A stretch of DNA of 64,000 nucleotides, taken from NCBI GenBank assembly GCA_033439795.1, contig JAUTDP010000003.1, positions 1,302,001-1,366,000 on the forward strand, given 5' to 3'. Both the position numbers and the translations under genes were made by a program. Below are positions 1-11,700 of this stretch, one piece after another. The DNA is from Sordaria brevicollis. Its lineage: Eukaryota; Ascomycota; Sordariomycetes; Sordariales; Sordariaceae. The notes beneath the pieces were generated by a model. The model saw only the letters and a list, made by a program, of their open reading frames with translations, made no database searches and was not told the DNA's origin. The stretch's first letter is position 1; each line of letters opens with the position of its first letter.

Positions 1-599
1 ATATTAATATATTAAACGAAGTAATAATCCCCGTTTATTTTAACCGTTTATATTATACCGGTATTCTTACGTTTATTAACCGTAATAATATAGTGGTTTA
101 TCGGTTCTACGGTTAATATTCGCCCTTTAGGGTTATTACCGGTTTTTGGAAACCGATTTCGAAATAGTTTAACTTTTGTATATTGTACGCTTTATTTATT
201 ATTTTGGTATTCTTTTTTTTTTACATCCTTTCTTTAAATAGGAAGCGTTTTACTTTAAATAATAAAAGATTTTAAAAGAGTTCCTAAGTAGGATGGAAAT
301 TTTATTCCGAATTAGGATTAGAGTTTCGTTTAGAATCGGTTTTAGGATTTAACCCGAATTACCTTCCTTTTTTTTAAAATTAGGCCCCTATAATCCTTAA
401 AATATAAGGATGGATTTATTAGCTTTAACCGGTTAATTAGGTTAATAAAAGTTTCGATACGTATTAATTATTTTTAGGAATTGGAAATATTTTAAGTTAT
501 ATTATTAATTAATAATTATTTATTCTACGTAATTGGTAATTTATTATATTTCTTTAATTTAAAGAGTTTTATTAATATTTATATTTATTAATCGGTTAT

Positions 600-3500
600 A
601 GATTTTTCCGCGGTTTGGGCCGTTGTAGTTATTTTAGGGCCGGTAACCTTTAGCGCCGTTTACGAATAAATATTAAGGAGGAATTTACCGATTAGTTTTA
701 AGTCCTTCTAATTTAATTATTTCGTTTTTATTAGACGGAGAATTTTTAATTTAATAGGAAGTATTGGAGCGGTTTTTTTTTTAATATATTGGATTCTTTA
801 TAATCCCGATAAGGAATTTGCCGGTTGGTTTGGGTTTTTTTAGTTTAATTATTTTATTTTTATTAGACGGAGAATTTTTAATTTAGTAGGAAGTATTAGA
901 GCGGTTTTCTTTTTAATATATTAGATTCTTTATAGTCTTAATAAGGAATTTGCTAGTTGGTTTAAATTCTTTTAATTTAATTATTTTATTTTTATTAGAT
1001 AGAGAATCCCCGGTTTAATAGAAGTATTAAAGAGGTTTTTCTTCTAGTTTTAATATTTAGATTTTTTAAATTCCTCGTAATTTTGGTTCGCGATTTAGCG
1101 CGGTTACTTTTTAATTAATATTGTATTAAAATATTTAAAGTTGGATTATTAGTCTTTAAATATTTTATTTCCGGTATAAATTATTTTTAATTTATCCTAC
1201 TATATAAATTTTTCGCCGGCGATAATATTTCTTTTTTTATTAATAAATAGGTTCTTAATTCCCGTCCCCGTTAAGGTATATAGTAATTATTCGCCTACTG
1301 AATTTTATATATAATATTTTGCATTATATTCAACGTTTATTATTTTTTATAATTATAGAATAGTAAATTCTTATTATATTATTTACGTTAATTATTCTAT
1401 TTTTTATAATATTTCTATTTAATTTTTTAATATTTAGAGAGCGCTTTTTACGTATTTTTAAAATATTTTTTAAGTTTTTAAATATTATACTCTACGGGTT
1501 ATTTTATTTATTTAATTAAGAACCTTTAATTTATATTTATTTTTTAATAATTTACGATTTCCTTAATTTCTTATTCTTCTTATTTATTATATAATTCCGG
1601 TAGTAGTATTTTATAGTTTCCGTTTTTTTTATTCTTTTAAGGTTCTAATAAATTGATTAGAAAGATATTATATATTTAGTTATATTATATTAATAGGATT
1701 ATTTAATACGCTTAGGAATTAATTTTCTTTAATATTTTAATTTTAATATATATAGGTATTAATTTTTTATTTTTAAATTGGAAGTTTTTGGTTAATAGGT
1801 TTACAACGTCGTTTAATTGGAATTTAATCGGCGTATATTTCTTATTATATTCTTTTTTTTGCGCTTCTATTATTTAATTTTAATAACGTTATATTACTTT
1901 ATAAATTTCCTCTAACTTTTATAATCGCTTTTTTACGTTTTAAATTTTAATAGGATTCCGCCCCTTAATATATTCGATTATACGTAGGTGGTAATTATAT
2001 AAGGCTTTAAATGGCGAAATTTTTATAATTGTATATATAGAATTATTGTATGCGAATTCCGTTTCCGGGAATTCTTTACTTTAAAATATAGAGTCGCCTT
2101 TTAAAGTTCGGATATATTAAATGTTTTCGATAGTTTAATATAAGCGTTTCGTTTATTTATTCGTTTACGGGTAGAATACAATAAATAATCTTCGTAGGAT
2201 TTTACGTATTTTAGTAAATTTTTTTTAAAATTCGTTAATAAATAATTTATTTTTATTATTTACGATTTTTAACGGTAAACCGAATCGGTATTCTACGTAT
2301 TTATATAATAAGGACGTTATAGAAATTGTATTAAGCGTTTTGGTAATAGGTATAAATAAGGCTATTTTAATAAATTAATTTACAATTATTAAAATAGCGT
2401 TATATATCTTCCTATTGGCCTTTTAATTTAGCGGAAAGCCGGTAATAAAATCGATATTAATTTTTTAGAAAAGTTATTCGGGTATTAGTAAGGATTGGAG
2501 GTTTTTATAAGGTCGGTATTAAGGTTTTTAAATTTTTTAATATAATTTATACTTCGTAATATATTTCCGAACGTTTTATATAAGGCCCTCTTAATAGAAT
2601 TTCTTTTTAATAAATTCTAGGGTTTTAAACGTATTTATATAATTAATTTTTAAATTATTATAATAAGAATATAAAATTTCTTTATAGAATAATTTTTTTT
2701 TAAGGATTATTAACCATTTTTTGAAATAAAAAACCCCTTGGTTATTTAATTTATATCCCCCGATTATAATTCTTTTAAATTAAATAATCGTTACCCGTTC
2801 GGTTAAATTTAGATCTTTAAATTGAAATCTTTTTATAATAATATAAAATTCCCAATTCGTTAAAGGTATTTAAAGGATTTTTCGGTATATTATTTTCTTC
2901 GCGATTTTATATAATAAAATTTAAGGGAATATTCCTTTTATTGGTTATATTAGTAAAATATTTTTTATAGTAATAATAAATTACATTATTCATTAAATTC
3001 ATTTAACGAAGGTATAGGTTATAGATTTCTTTTTATACCGGTATAGGATTTTAGAATTTAATTATTCTTTAATTATATTTAATAATTTTGAAATAAAGTT
3101 TAATTTTTTTTAGAAGGTCGGTAAAATATTATTATAAATTATATTCCCTTTTATATAATTTAGCCTTTTGGATAAACCGTCCGTTAAGTTTATCTTTCCC
3201 GACCGGTATTTTGTTTCGAAATCGAATTGAAATAATTAGTAAATTTAACGAATTAACCTTCTACGTAAATCGTTCGCCGGCGATTTTATAATATTTTTTA
3301 ACACTTTATAATTTATAAATATTATAAATAGTTCTAAAAATCTTTTTAAATAATATATTTAATAATTTAAATTAGTTATAATAGTAAATAGTTTTTATTA
3401 ATTTATATATTATCGTTATTCTACGTTTATTAATTTTTTAGAAAAGAACGCTACGGGGTATTAAATATCTCTTATAAATTAGGATAAAATTTTTAAAATA

Positions 3501-5240
3501 GCCCTTTGCGAAGTGTCTATTTCGACTTTAATCTTTTTAATTAGGTTTTAATAACGAAAGATTAATACTATTGTAAACGCTTCTTTTAAAATCTAGAATA
3601 CTTTATTAACCTCCTTAATTTAATAAAATGCGTTTAATTTCCGCCCGTTTTTACTCCCTTTTAGTAAATTAATAATAAGTTTTATTATATAAGAATATTG
3701 GTATATAAACCGTCGGTAAAAATTAATAAATTTTAAGAATATTTAGATATTATAGAAGGATTTAAGTATTAATTACTTTTAGACCGCTTTTACCCGTTTG
3801 GGATTTATTATTACCCTTTTTATAATAATTTAGTAATTGAGGAAATCGACGTAGTTTTTATAGAATTCGTATTTAAACGCTTTTGCGAAAAGTTAAATAG
3901 TATATAAGCATTCGAAGATTAAACGGAAATATTCGTTATATTCTTCTTTAGAATTCGAATAAATTAAAATATTATTAAAATATATTATATAAATATAGTC
4001 GATAAATTTTACGAATATTTTATATATATATATTTAGAATATAGCGGGTACGTTTATAAATTTAAATAGTATTATTATATATTCGAAGTAATTATATTAT
4101 ATTTTGAAAACGGTTTTTTATTAATCCCTTTCTTTAATTCGGATCTAGTAATACGCTTTATATAAATTAATTTTAAAAAATATTTTAGCGCCGATTATTC
4201 GGTTTATTTATTCGTTAATTAATAGTAGTAAGTATCGATTTTTAATAGTAATTTTATTTAATTTTTAATAATTAATATATAATTATAGTATACCATCTTT
4301 TTTAAATATAAATAAAATTAATACCCCAATAGAATTTTGGGAGTAGTAAATGCAATTAATTTATAAATTTTCTTTTAAATATTTGTATAGCGTTTTTAAT
4401 TACGTAGTAAATAAAGGGTAAATAGGGATATTAAATACTTTTTCCCCTTCTTTAAGGACGATTTTATATTTAACGTCCAATAATTATAATAATATTTTAG
4501 CCTTTTTTTTAAAAAATATATCCTTAAACCCTTCTAACATTAGAAGAATATTATCCATTATATTTTTAGGCGGCTTTTTATTTTTATTTACGTTTTTAAA
4601 ATCCGATTTTAATAAATTATATATTGAAATTAAATTAATTATATAAGTTCGATTACTATATATTATTTTATATACGAGAATTATAATATTAATAAGGGGT
4701 ACCCTTTTAAATTTAAATTCGTTTTTATTAATATATATAATAATATTTTTAAAATTTATACCCGGTATAGATAATAATAATAGCGGTGTCCGATTATTTC
4801 TTCGGATCGTATAAAATAATTAGGTAAATTCTTTTTTTTAACCCTTCCGATCTTTTAAAATAAATATTAATTTGTACGCTTTATAATAATATATTTTTTT
4901 ATTATTCGCATTTATTAAGATAAATAGAATACCGGTTTTTATTTTCTTTAATTTATACTTTTTCGCGAAGTTTTTATATATAATATTAATTTTTATTCTT
5001 AAATTTAAGTTTATACATTCTTTTAATCGGCGATCCTTTAGCGTAATTAATATTATAGAAATTTTATTTAATTTATTTTTTCCGACCGTTTTAAAATTAT
5101 TAACCTTATTAAATAACGGTTTTTTTACGGGGTTTAGCCTTTTATTAATTTTTCGGTATCCGAAATATAATTATTTTTTTTATTATTATTACGTTTAGTA
5201 TTTTATTTAGTAGTTACGTTTTGGACGGTAATTTTCTTTT
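600..5240 (-). pseudogene. E1 degenerate pol (protease, RT, RNase H, integrase)
   Basis: The reverse-transcriptase core is readable on the minus strand at about 3700-4300. Motifs run in Gypsy order: a KINLYKAYY-type palm start, YFEYIIIPF (from YxYxVMPFGL), then the active-site block YFNNILIYS at about 3955-3990, where the two catalytic Asp of YxDD have become Asn. RNase H and integrase should follow toward lower coordinates but are too damaged to delimit. The 3' end contains a 132-bp tandem repeat (722-1030). RIP stop codons are frequent throughout. Confidence 0.75.
722..1030 (-). repeat. 132-bp in-frame tandem repeat in E1 pol 3' end (two full units plus a partial)
   Basis: The block around TTAGACGGAGAATTT starts near 732, 864 and 996, a regular spacing of 132 bp (44 codons). 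Read on the minus strand each unit gives the same peptide pattern (KPKPTGKFLIGIIKNPIY, then an Asn/Ser/Lys-rich part). The homologous place in E2 (about 17480-17660) has the block only twice, at about 17495 and 17626. The repeat therefore lies in the C-terminal tail of the polyprotein. Confidence 0.75.
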
Positions 5241-6900
5241 TTGGCTGGTTTTAGTTATTTATTTTTTTATATTTTATATAATTGCGAACGTAGTATTCTT
5301 TATTTTTATAATTGTAATAATTTAGATTGGATTTATTATTATTTCCGTTCTATTTGTTAGGGGATTGGTCTTTTTTATAGCTTTTATACCCTTTGGAATT
5401 GCGATTCCGGTTGTAATTTTAATTATAATTTCGGTTATAGTTTTTATTATAATTAGAACGTTTATTATTCGAAGACTTTTTATAATACGAGGATTATTCG
5501 TTGTAGTGATTTTTATTTATTTCGTTTTTCGGGGTTTATTTTTTATTTTTAAATTTAGTTTATTAATTTATTATTTTCGAAGTAATTTTTATTAGGTTAT
5601 TAATAGGGATTTAGTATATATAAAAGTAATTACATACATCCTTTTTTAATTAGAAGAAGAAGTTGTATACCGATTATTTATTTACAATAACGTTTTTATT
5701 AAACCGTTAATAATTATATTAATATCGGTTTTATAATTTCTATAGGTTTTTATTATTATTTTAATATATAAGGAATAATTGTTTTCTAATATTAAGTTCG
5801 TAAATTTCGGGGGTAATATATTTTTTACGGATGAATTTTAGGAATTTTTTTTATATTGTAGGTCGCTTTTAACCTTTATTATTAAGGAGGGTAATAGAGT
5901 ATATACGTTACGAAATAATTATAAAATTATTAACTTTAGAGAGGGTTTATTAGATAAATTAATAAGTATTAGTATTTTTACGAATTTAATTATCGTTTTC
6001 GATATTATCGATTTAATTTTCGATTTCGGCGTTCGTATTATTCGTTATTAATTTATAAACGTTATACGTAGGGGGATATAGGTAGGATTTTTTATTTTTT
6101 TAACCTACGGTTTTTTATATAAATTATAATAATATTTATAGGAATTGTAATATTATTTTTACGAATTTTTAACGTTTATACTATTTTACGCGTTTATATT
6201 CGCGGGATATTTATTACTTATAACGTTTTTACGCGGAGGAGAGGTTATTAAAATAATTGGATTAATCGGATTAGCCGAATAAAGAATAGGAGCGGGTTTA
6301 GAAGTAAAAATAGGCGCGAAATTAAGAATAAAAATAGGAATAAAAATAAAAGTAAGATTAAGAATATTCGTTCGACGAATAGTTATATATAAATAGGGAA
6401 CGGTTATATTAATTGGATTTTAAGGGGCTTTTACCCCAATAAAATTCTATTTATAATTATTATTCCGCTTTATTAATATAGTATTCCTTTTATTAATAGG
6501 GGCTTTTAGAACGGTAATAATTAGGGGTATATAAATTCTTTATTAAGTATTACTTTTTAAACTATATTTAGGTTTTTTATTTAGAATTACTTTTAGCCTC
6601 TTTATACGGTATAGGTTCGGGTTATAATTTATTATCGTTAATATTATTAGGTTTATCGCCGGGATTTTTTAGGGCGGTATTATTTTCGGGTTCGTAGGAC
6701 GCCGCCTCGCGATCGTTTTCCCTATATTTATTAATAACCCTTTTATTAATAGGATTTTTAATTATATTATTAATAATACGTAAGTAATTATATATCTTTT
6801 ATATTAGGCTTATATTATTTTTATAGTAAAAGTTAGTAGTGCCTTTTTTGCGCGAATTTTCCTTATATTTATTAATTATATTTACGGCTTTTATTAATGG
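5240..6900 (-). pseudogene. E1 degenerate gag with CCHC zinc knuckle
   Basis: This minus-strand region lies just inside the 5' LTR. At about 5365-5595 it encodes a low-complexity Asn/Arg/Tyr-rich stretch typical of a Gag C terminus. Next, at about 5270-5325, comes a zinc-knuckle relic reading YYNYKNKEYYVRNY; the Tyr and Glu/Lys residues fit C-to-Y and G-to-E/K changes of an ancestral CxxCxxxGHxxxxC. The long plus-strand frame at 5365-5595 (Ile/Phe-rich) is the complement of the low-complexity part and is not a gene. Confidence 0.6.
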
Positions 6901-6920
6901 AGTTATAGAGGTTAAAGAAT

Positions 6921-7199
6921 TATAAAGTTATAAGTATAAGAGGGTAAGAGTAGGTTATATAAAGTAGGTTTATTTTAAGAGAAAGATTTTAATTTAATTA
7001 AATATAAATTTTTAATTAAGAATTATCCTTTTTTATATTTATACGCTTCTTTATAGGTCCGGAACGGTCGGCGTCCGGATTCCGAGATCCTTTCTTCTAT
7101 ATTATATCCTACTATCTTTATTTTATCCGCTATTTTATCCGTTGTCCTGGGCTACTGTACCCTGGTTGTGCGGGTCCCTTTAGGCTTTCCTAGCGATAT
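6921..7199 (-). repeat. E1 5' LTR, main part (remainder at 15970-15976)
   Basis: It matches both E2 LTRs (16177-16462 and 31229-31514). The ancestral ends were TGTAA...TTACA; the start here is TATAA after RIP. The final CCTTTATA-type end is displaced to 15970-15976 by insertion of E3 inside the motif gcGATAC. The inner flank, read on the minus strand from 6920, is ATTCTTTAACCTC. Compared with E2 this implies an ancestral primer-binding site of the TGGCCTCTA type. That reconstruction is inference. Confidence 0.85.
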
Positions 7200-7487
7200 T
7201 AATAGGGTAACCTAGGGTGCTTCAAATACTAAACGTGTAAAAACAACAATAGTATTAAAGTAGTAAAAGAAGATAATATAAAAAGGAGAAGGCGAGCCGA
7301 AGGCTACCTTTCCATAGGAATCCTTTATAGAAATCCTAGAATGGGTCCGACGTGGCGCTAGCCGCGGCCCGGTAGTAATTGCCTGCCGGTTAAACGGATA
7401 TAATACCCGTATACCCATAACTATATTCAATTTAATCGGTTTAAGTAATTTTATATATAATACCAATAAATAAGGTATCCTATATTA
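7200..7487 (-). repeat. E3 3' LTR (left copy)
   Basis: 288 bp, collinear with 15677-15964. The outer edge (left, 7200-7260) keeps CA/TG dinucleotides; the inner end (7440-7487) is RIP-mutated, for example ending TATATTA where the other copy has TGTATCA. An 84-aa minus frame inside it matches the one in the other LTR but is not a credible gene. Confidence 0.9.
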
Positions 7488-7599
7488 AATCCCGGCGCCC
7501 AAAAGAAGAAACCATTATCCTTAATAAGAATATTATTATTATTTCCGATAGGGAGAATAACGATAATATCCTTTATTTTAATCCTCCTTATCCTTTTTA

Positions 7600-10500
7600 T
7601 TTACGAAGCGTACGCGGCGGGAATTAATAATATGAATTTTGCGAATTGTATTTTTACGTTTATCGGGGCGATATTTCTAATAGTCCTCTACTAATTTTTT
7701 TACCTTATATAAATCTTCTATATTTTTTTATTAATTATATTCGTAATTATATCCTTTTTATTTAATATAATAAAAGATTTTATTATTAATTTATTTATAT
7801 ATAACGATTTTGTTGAATTTATATCGTTTGCCGAGGGTATCGTTAGAATCGTTTTGGGAATTTTCGATCGGTCTTAAAGGGGGAGTTGTACGACCGAATA
7901 AGTCGGTTTCTTTAAGAATTAAAACTAAATAGGCTATAGAAATAATAGGGTAAATTTTTATTAATAGAGGTAATTCGAATTTATAAATTAGGTATCTAAT
8001 TTTCTAAATAATTTTGAAAAGATTAGAACGTTATTAAAATATTTTGCAGGAGGGGCGTTCGGGTAGGTAATATCCGTAATAAAGTTTAAGAAAGACGGGG
8101 TCGCTAATATTAAATTAAATTTAGTAGTAGGAAGCGTTATATTATTTTTTAACGTTAACGATAACGAAATTTATAATTAATTAAATATTTTAACGAATAT
8201 AATTACGTATAGTTAAATTATCCTAAAAAGCGTAAGGTTGGTTAATATTATTAATAAAGATATCGAAGGGTCCGATTAATTTATAGCCGAAGAGGTATTT
8301 ATAAGGGGATACTTTTAAAGTTTCGATAAATATATTATTAAAATTCTATTAAAAAGATAGGATTATAATTAATTAATTATATTTTAAATTATACGTAAAC
8401 GTATAGAAGCGGATTATAATTTCGACCGTTTAATTTTTCCTTTTAGCGGCGCTATTATTTAATACGTAATATATAATAATTATAAATAATTTAATACTTA
8501 ATACCTTTTATATTCCTTTTTAATAATTAAAAGTGAATTTACGGTCGCGGTTTAAAATAATTCCGATAGGAAATCCCTAATTTACGAATAATATTATTCG
8601 AATAGTAATAATACCCTATTCTTCGGCGGTATATATAATATATCCTAAAATAAAGAGGGTACGTTTTAAAATTTTATTAATAATTAGTATAAACGAATTA
8701 AAAATAGCGTAATTAAGTATTTATTAAGTTATATTTTCTATAAAAATTTTAAGGAGTTTAATAATAAAATCGATAAAAATAATCCGTATAGGGAATTATT
8801 CTTCGGTTTTAATAAATTAATAATTACCAATTAGCGAATTCCGATCGGTTTAATTAAATTAATATATTAGATAATATTTAATATATTATTTTATTTACTA
8901 TATTTTATTAGGGAAAGATACGTTACGTAAATTATAGAGTATATAATCTTATTTAAAATAATATTTTTCGTTATAAACGGCGTTAAGTATATCTTTAACG
9001 AATTAATAGGGAATATAAAGTATTTTAATTCCGTTTAATTATAAATTATAAATAAGGCCGTTTTTTATAAAGAAAAGGTAGCCGGGCTTCGAAAAAATTT
9101 TATTATTTTCAGTAATTACCCTATATTCGGTTAGGTAATCCGCGATAAGGGTAAATTTTTTATCCTTTTTATACGCGGTAACGTATTAATTACGAATATT
9201 ATTATATATTTATATTTCGGAGAAAATATATTAAATATCGTTTAGGACGGCGACGCTATTAGGATTAAACTTTTTTAAAATATTTTATTTAGTCCGAAAT
9301 CGATTTAATACGTCGGGTACGAAGTTGAATTTGCTAAGGATATAATATATTTTGAATTTATATTAGGAAAAGTATATAAATATATTAATAAGGCGGTAAT
9401 TCGCGCAGTTAATTAAAGAGGTACGTAAGGATATTTATTCAATTATATTTTTAATAGCGGAATAATTAATAAATATAATAATAAGCTTTTTATATATGTG
9501 GAATTATATACGTAACTTTCTAATTACCTAAATTAAGTACGTAATTTCTAATTTAAAAGGATTATATTATATTTTTATTTTAATTAAAATTTTATTTAAA
9601 AATATAATAAATATAATTTAATTAGCGGGGATGGGGTTTCTTTCGGTTTAAGTAAATTCGGGCCGGAAGTAGAATAATATATTTCTAAAGCTACGTTTTA
9701 AAGAGTTATCGATTTGTAAAAAGATTTATTAAGAAGGGTTTAAATAGTAAAGGATCGTAGGGTTTTTATAAATAGCCTTTTAAATAATTTCGAAAAATTC
9801 GATCTCTATTAGGCTAAATTTAAAAAAGGTTTTTGCGTAATATATTATTCGTTTAGTTAATTTCCCGTTTTTGATTTTGCTTTACTCTCGTCCGGATATT
9901 AATAATATAATTTTTTAAAATTGGAATAATTCGATAAATTAAGTATAATAAATTATAAAATGCTTAAGAAAATTAGAATTATTAATATATTATTCGAATA
10001 TTTTAAAATTATTTAGGAAGGCTAAATTCTTAAAAGCCTCAATACAATCCTTTATTATAAATATTCTAAACCTATTAACGTAGAAACCGAGAAGTTTAAT
10101 ATTAAAATAATCTAAATACAATTTTTTTAATAATAGGATAATATTCTTCGATATAAATAAGGAGAAAATAATATCGAGGTAGCGTATATATTCGTTAATA
10201 ATATTACTTATTATAATAATATTATTAATATATATACGGTAATAATTTTTATAATCCTTTAAGAATATATTTATAAATTTTTATACGTATATTAATATAT
10301 TTTTGAAACCTATTTAAATTATAGTTAATTATTTAAAACTATAATATATAATAAGGGTAAAACAATCGTAATATTTTTATTATACTCTAAATTAATAAAA
10401 GAAGGCTATTATATTAATAATTATAATAATATACTTTCCGCGTATAAAGGTTATTATTTCCCTTTATAAAAGTAATAAATAATTATCGGAAATTATTAAA

Positions 10501-11700
10501 TTATTAAAAATATATAAATCGATAATTAAATAACCCTTTAGTCCAGTATATATTTCGCGCTATATAACGAAGACCGGGTAAATAAAGGGTATAGCGTACT
10601 TTACCTAATTTATTTTACCCTATTTATAAAAGGCGTCGAAAATTTCGTCGATAACCGCCTAATCCTTTTTATTTAAAAAATATAATCAGACGGCAATTTT
10701 ATAATTCTATGAATCCTCTACTAAAGGAATTTTTATTATATTTTTATTTAGTATATTAATTAACCCTCCTTTTTTCTATAATTCTAGGAATTATTTAATT
10801 AATTTTTCTAAAACGGCCGTAATTATTTTATTATTAACGTAAATATAGACTCTTTTTAGGGTAATAATTTCGAAGGCCTATTCATTTATACGAATATTTA
10901 AAATCGATTATTTTTCTTTCTTTAAAGCCTTAAGCTAAATATTATCGGGTTAAATATATCCGCCTTTAATAACTATAATTAAAATAATATCGGGAATAAA
11001 ATTAAAATTTACATTAATTAAAATAGTATAATTACGCGTAACTATTTTAACGGCGTTAATTATAAATAAAGAAGGGTCGTCTTTTATAATATTTAAAGCC
11101 TTTATTATTATAACTATTTTATAAATATCGATTTAAAATACCGAAAAATAACCGTCGGTATTATTCTCGGCAATAATACTAATTCGGTACTTTCGTTAAA
11201 ATATTAATAGGTTGGGCGAGGAATTTCTAACGAACGCAACGCGTAGAGTACGCATATCGATAATTACATTTGCAATAATTTCGTAATTAGAAGTAAATAA
11301 GAAATTCCTATCTTTTAAAAATAATTTATAGAAAACGGGTACTATACGCTCTTCTCCTAATCGTAGTATAATTTTTTTCGAAAAGATTACTTTTTATACG
11401 TATAAACTAGGGTTTCGTAATACTTTAAAGGAAATATTAAAATCATTTTACAGGAGGAATATTTATACGGATCGGTAATTAATATAAATTTAACGAGGGT
11501 ATAAAAACGAATTAGCTAAAAGTAAATTAGGTTCGAGCTTATTTATTATTTAATTTACTACGGTTATTTTTAATAAGGTTAATTACTTTATATTATTTTT
11601 CCCCGGGAAATAAAAAGTAAATATAACTTATTCTATAAATTTAATCATTTTACCTCCTATTCTTTTAATTTTCGTAGAATATATTATTAAAATAAAATAT
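7600..11700 (-). pseudogene. E3 degenerate pol with Gypsy reverse transcriptase
   Basis: The RT is readable on the minus strand at about 9900-10450. Motifs in order are GFKNILIYV (from GFxNSPAxxQ), LKDYKNYYRIYINNIIIIS, where YINN derives from YIDD (about 10205-10240), then KNIILLLKKLYLDY and LLGFYVNRF. This order and wording fit fungal Gypsy RT with a thumb segment (AFKNLAF...LKxFE.YI). RNase H and integrase should occupy the part toward 7600. RIP stops interrupt every frame. Confidence 0.75.

Larger units (their letters stand above)
1..7199 (-). mobile_element. E1: Ty3/Gypsy LTR retrotransposon, RIP-degenerate, left end outside window
   Basis: This AT-rich block reads as a Gypsy element on the minus strand. 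It aligns in the same orientation with E2 along its whole length: 1-5595 matches about 16800-22190, and 5600-7199 matches 29873-31510. Its right end is the 5' LTR (6921 onward), which is cut by E3 at 7199/7200. The last 7 bp of that LTR reappear at 15970-15976, after the E3 target duplication, giving the same 286-bp LTR length as in E2. The gag-pol frame is full of stops explained by CAA/CAG to TAA/TAG and TGG to TAG/TGA changes. The 3' LTR lies beyond base 1. It is non-autonomous and certainly dead. Confidence 0.9.

Noticed and set aside
5365..5595. Plus-strand 76-codon frame rich in Ile/Phe/Val
   Set aside because: It is the complement of the Asn/Arg/Tyr-rich gag tail of E1 on the minus strand; hydrophobic bias is a strand artefact.
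7212..7466. Minus frames inside the E3 LTRs (also 15632-15901)
   Set aside because: They match each other only because both LTRs are copies; no protein-like composition, and they end at arbitrary points of the LTR.
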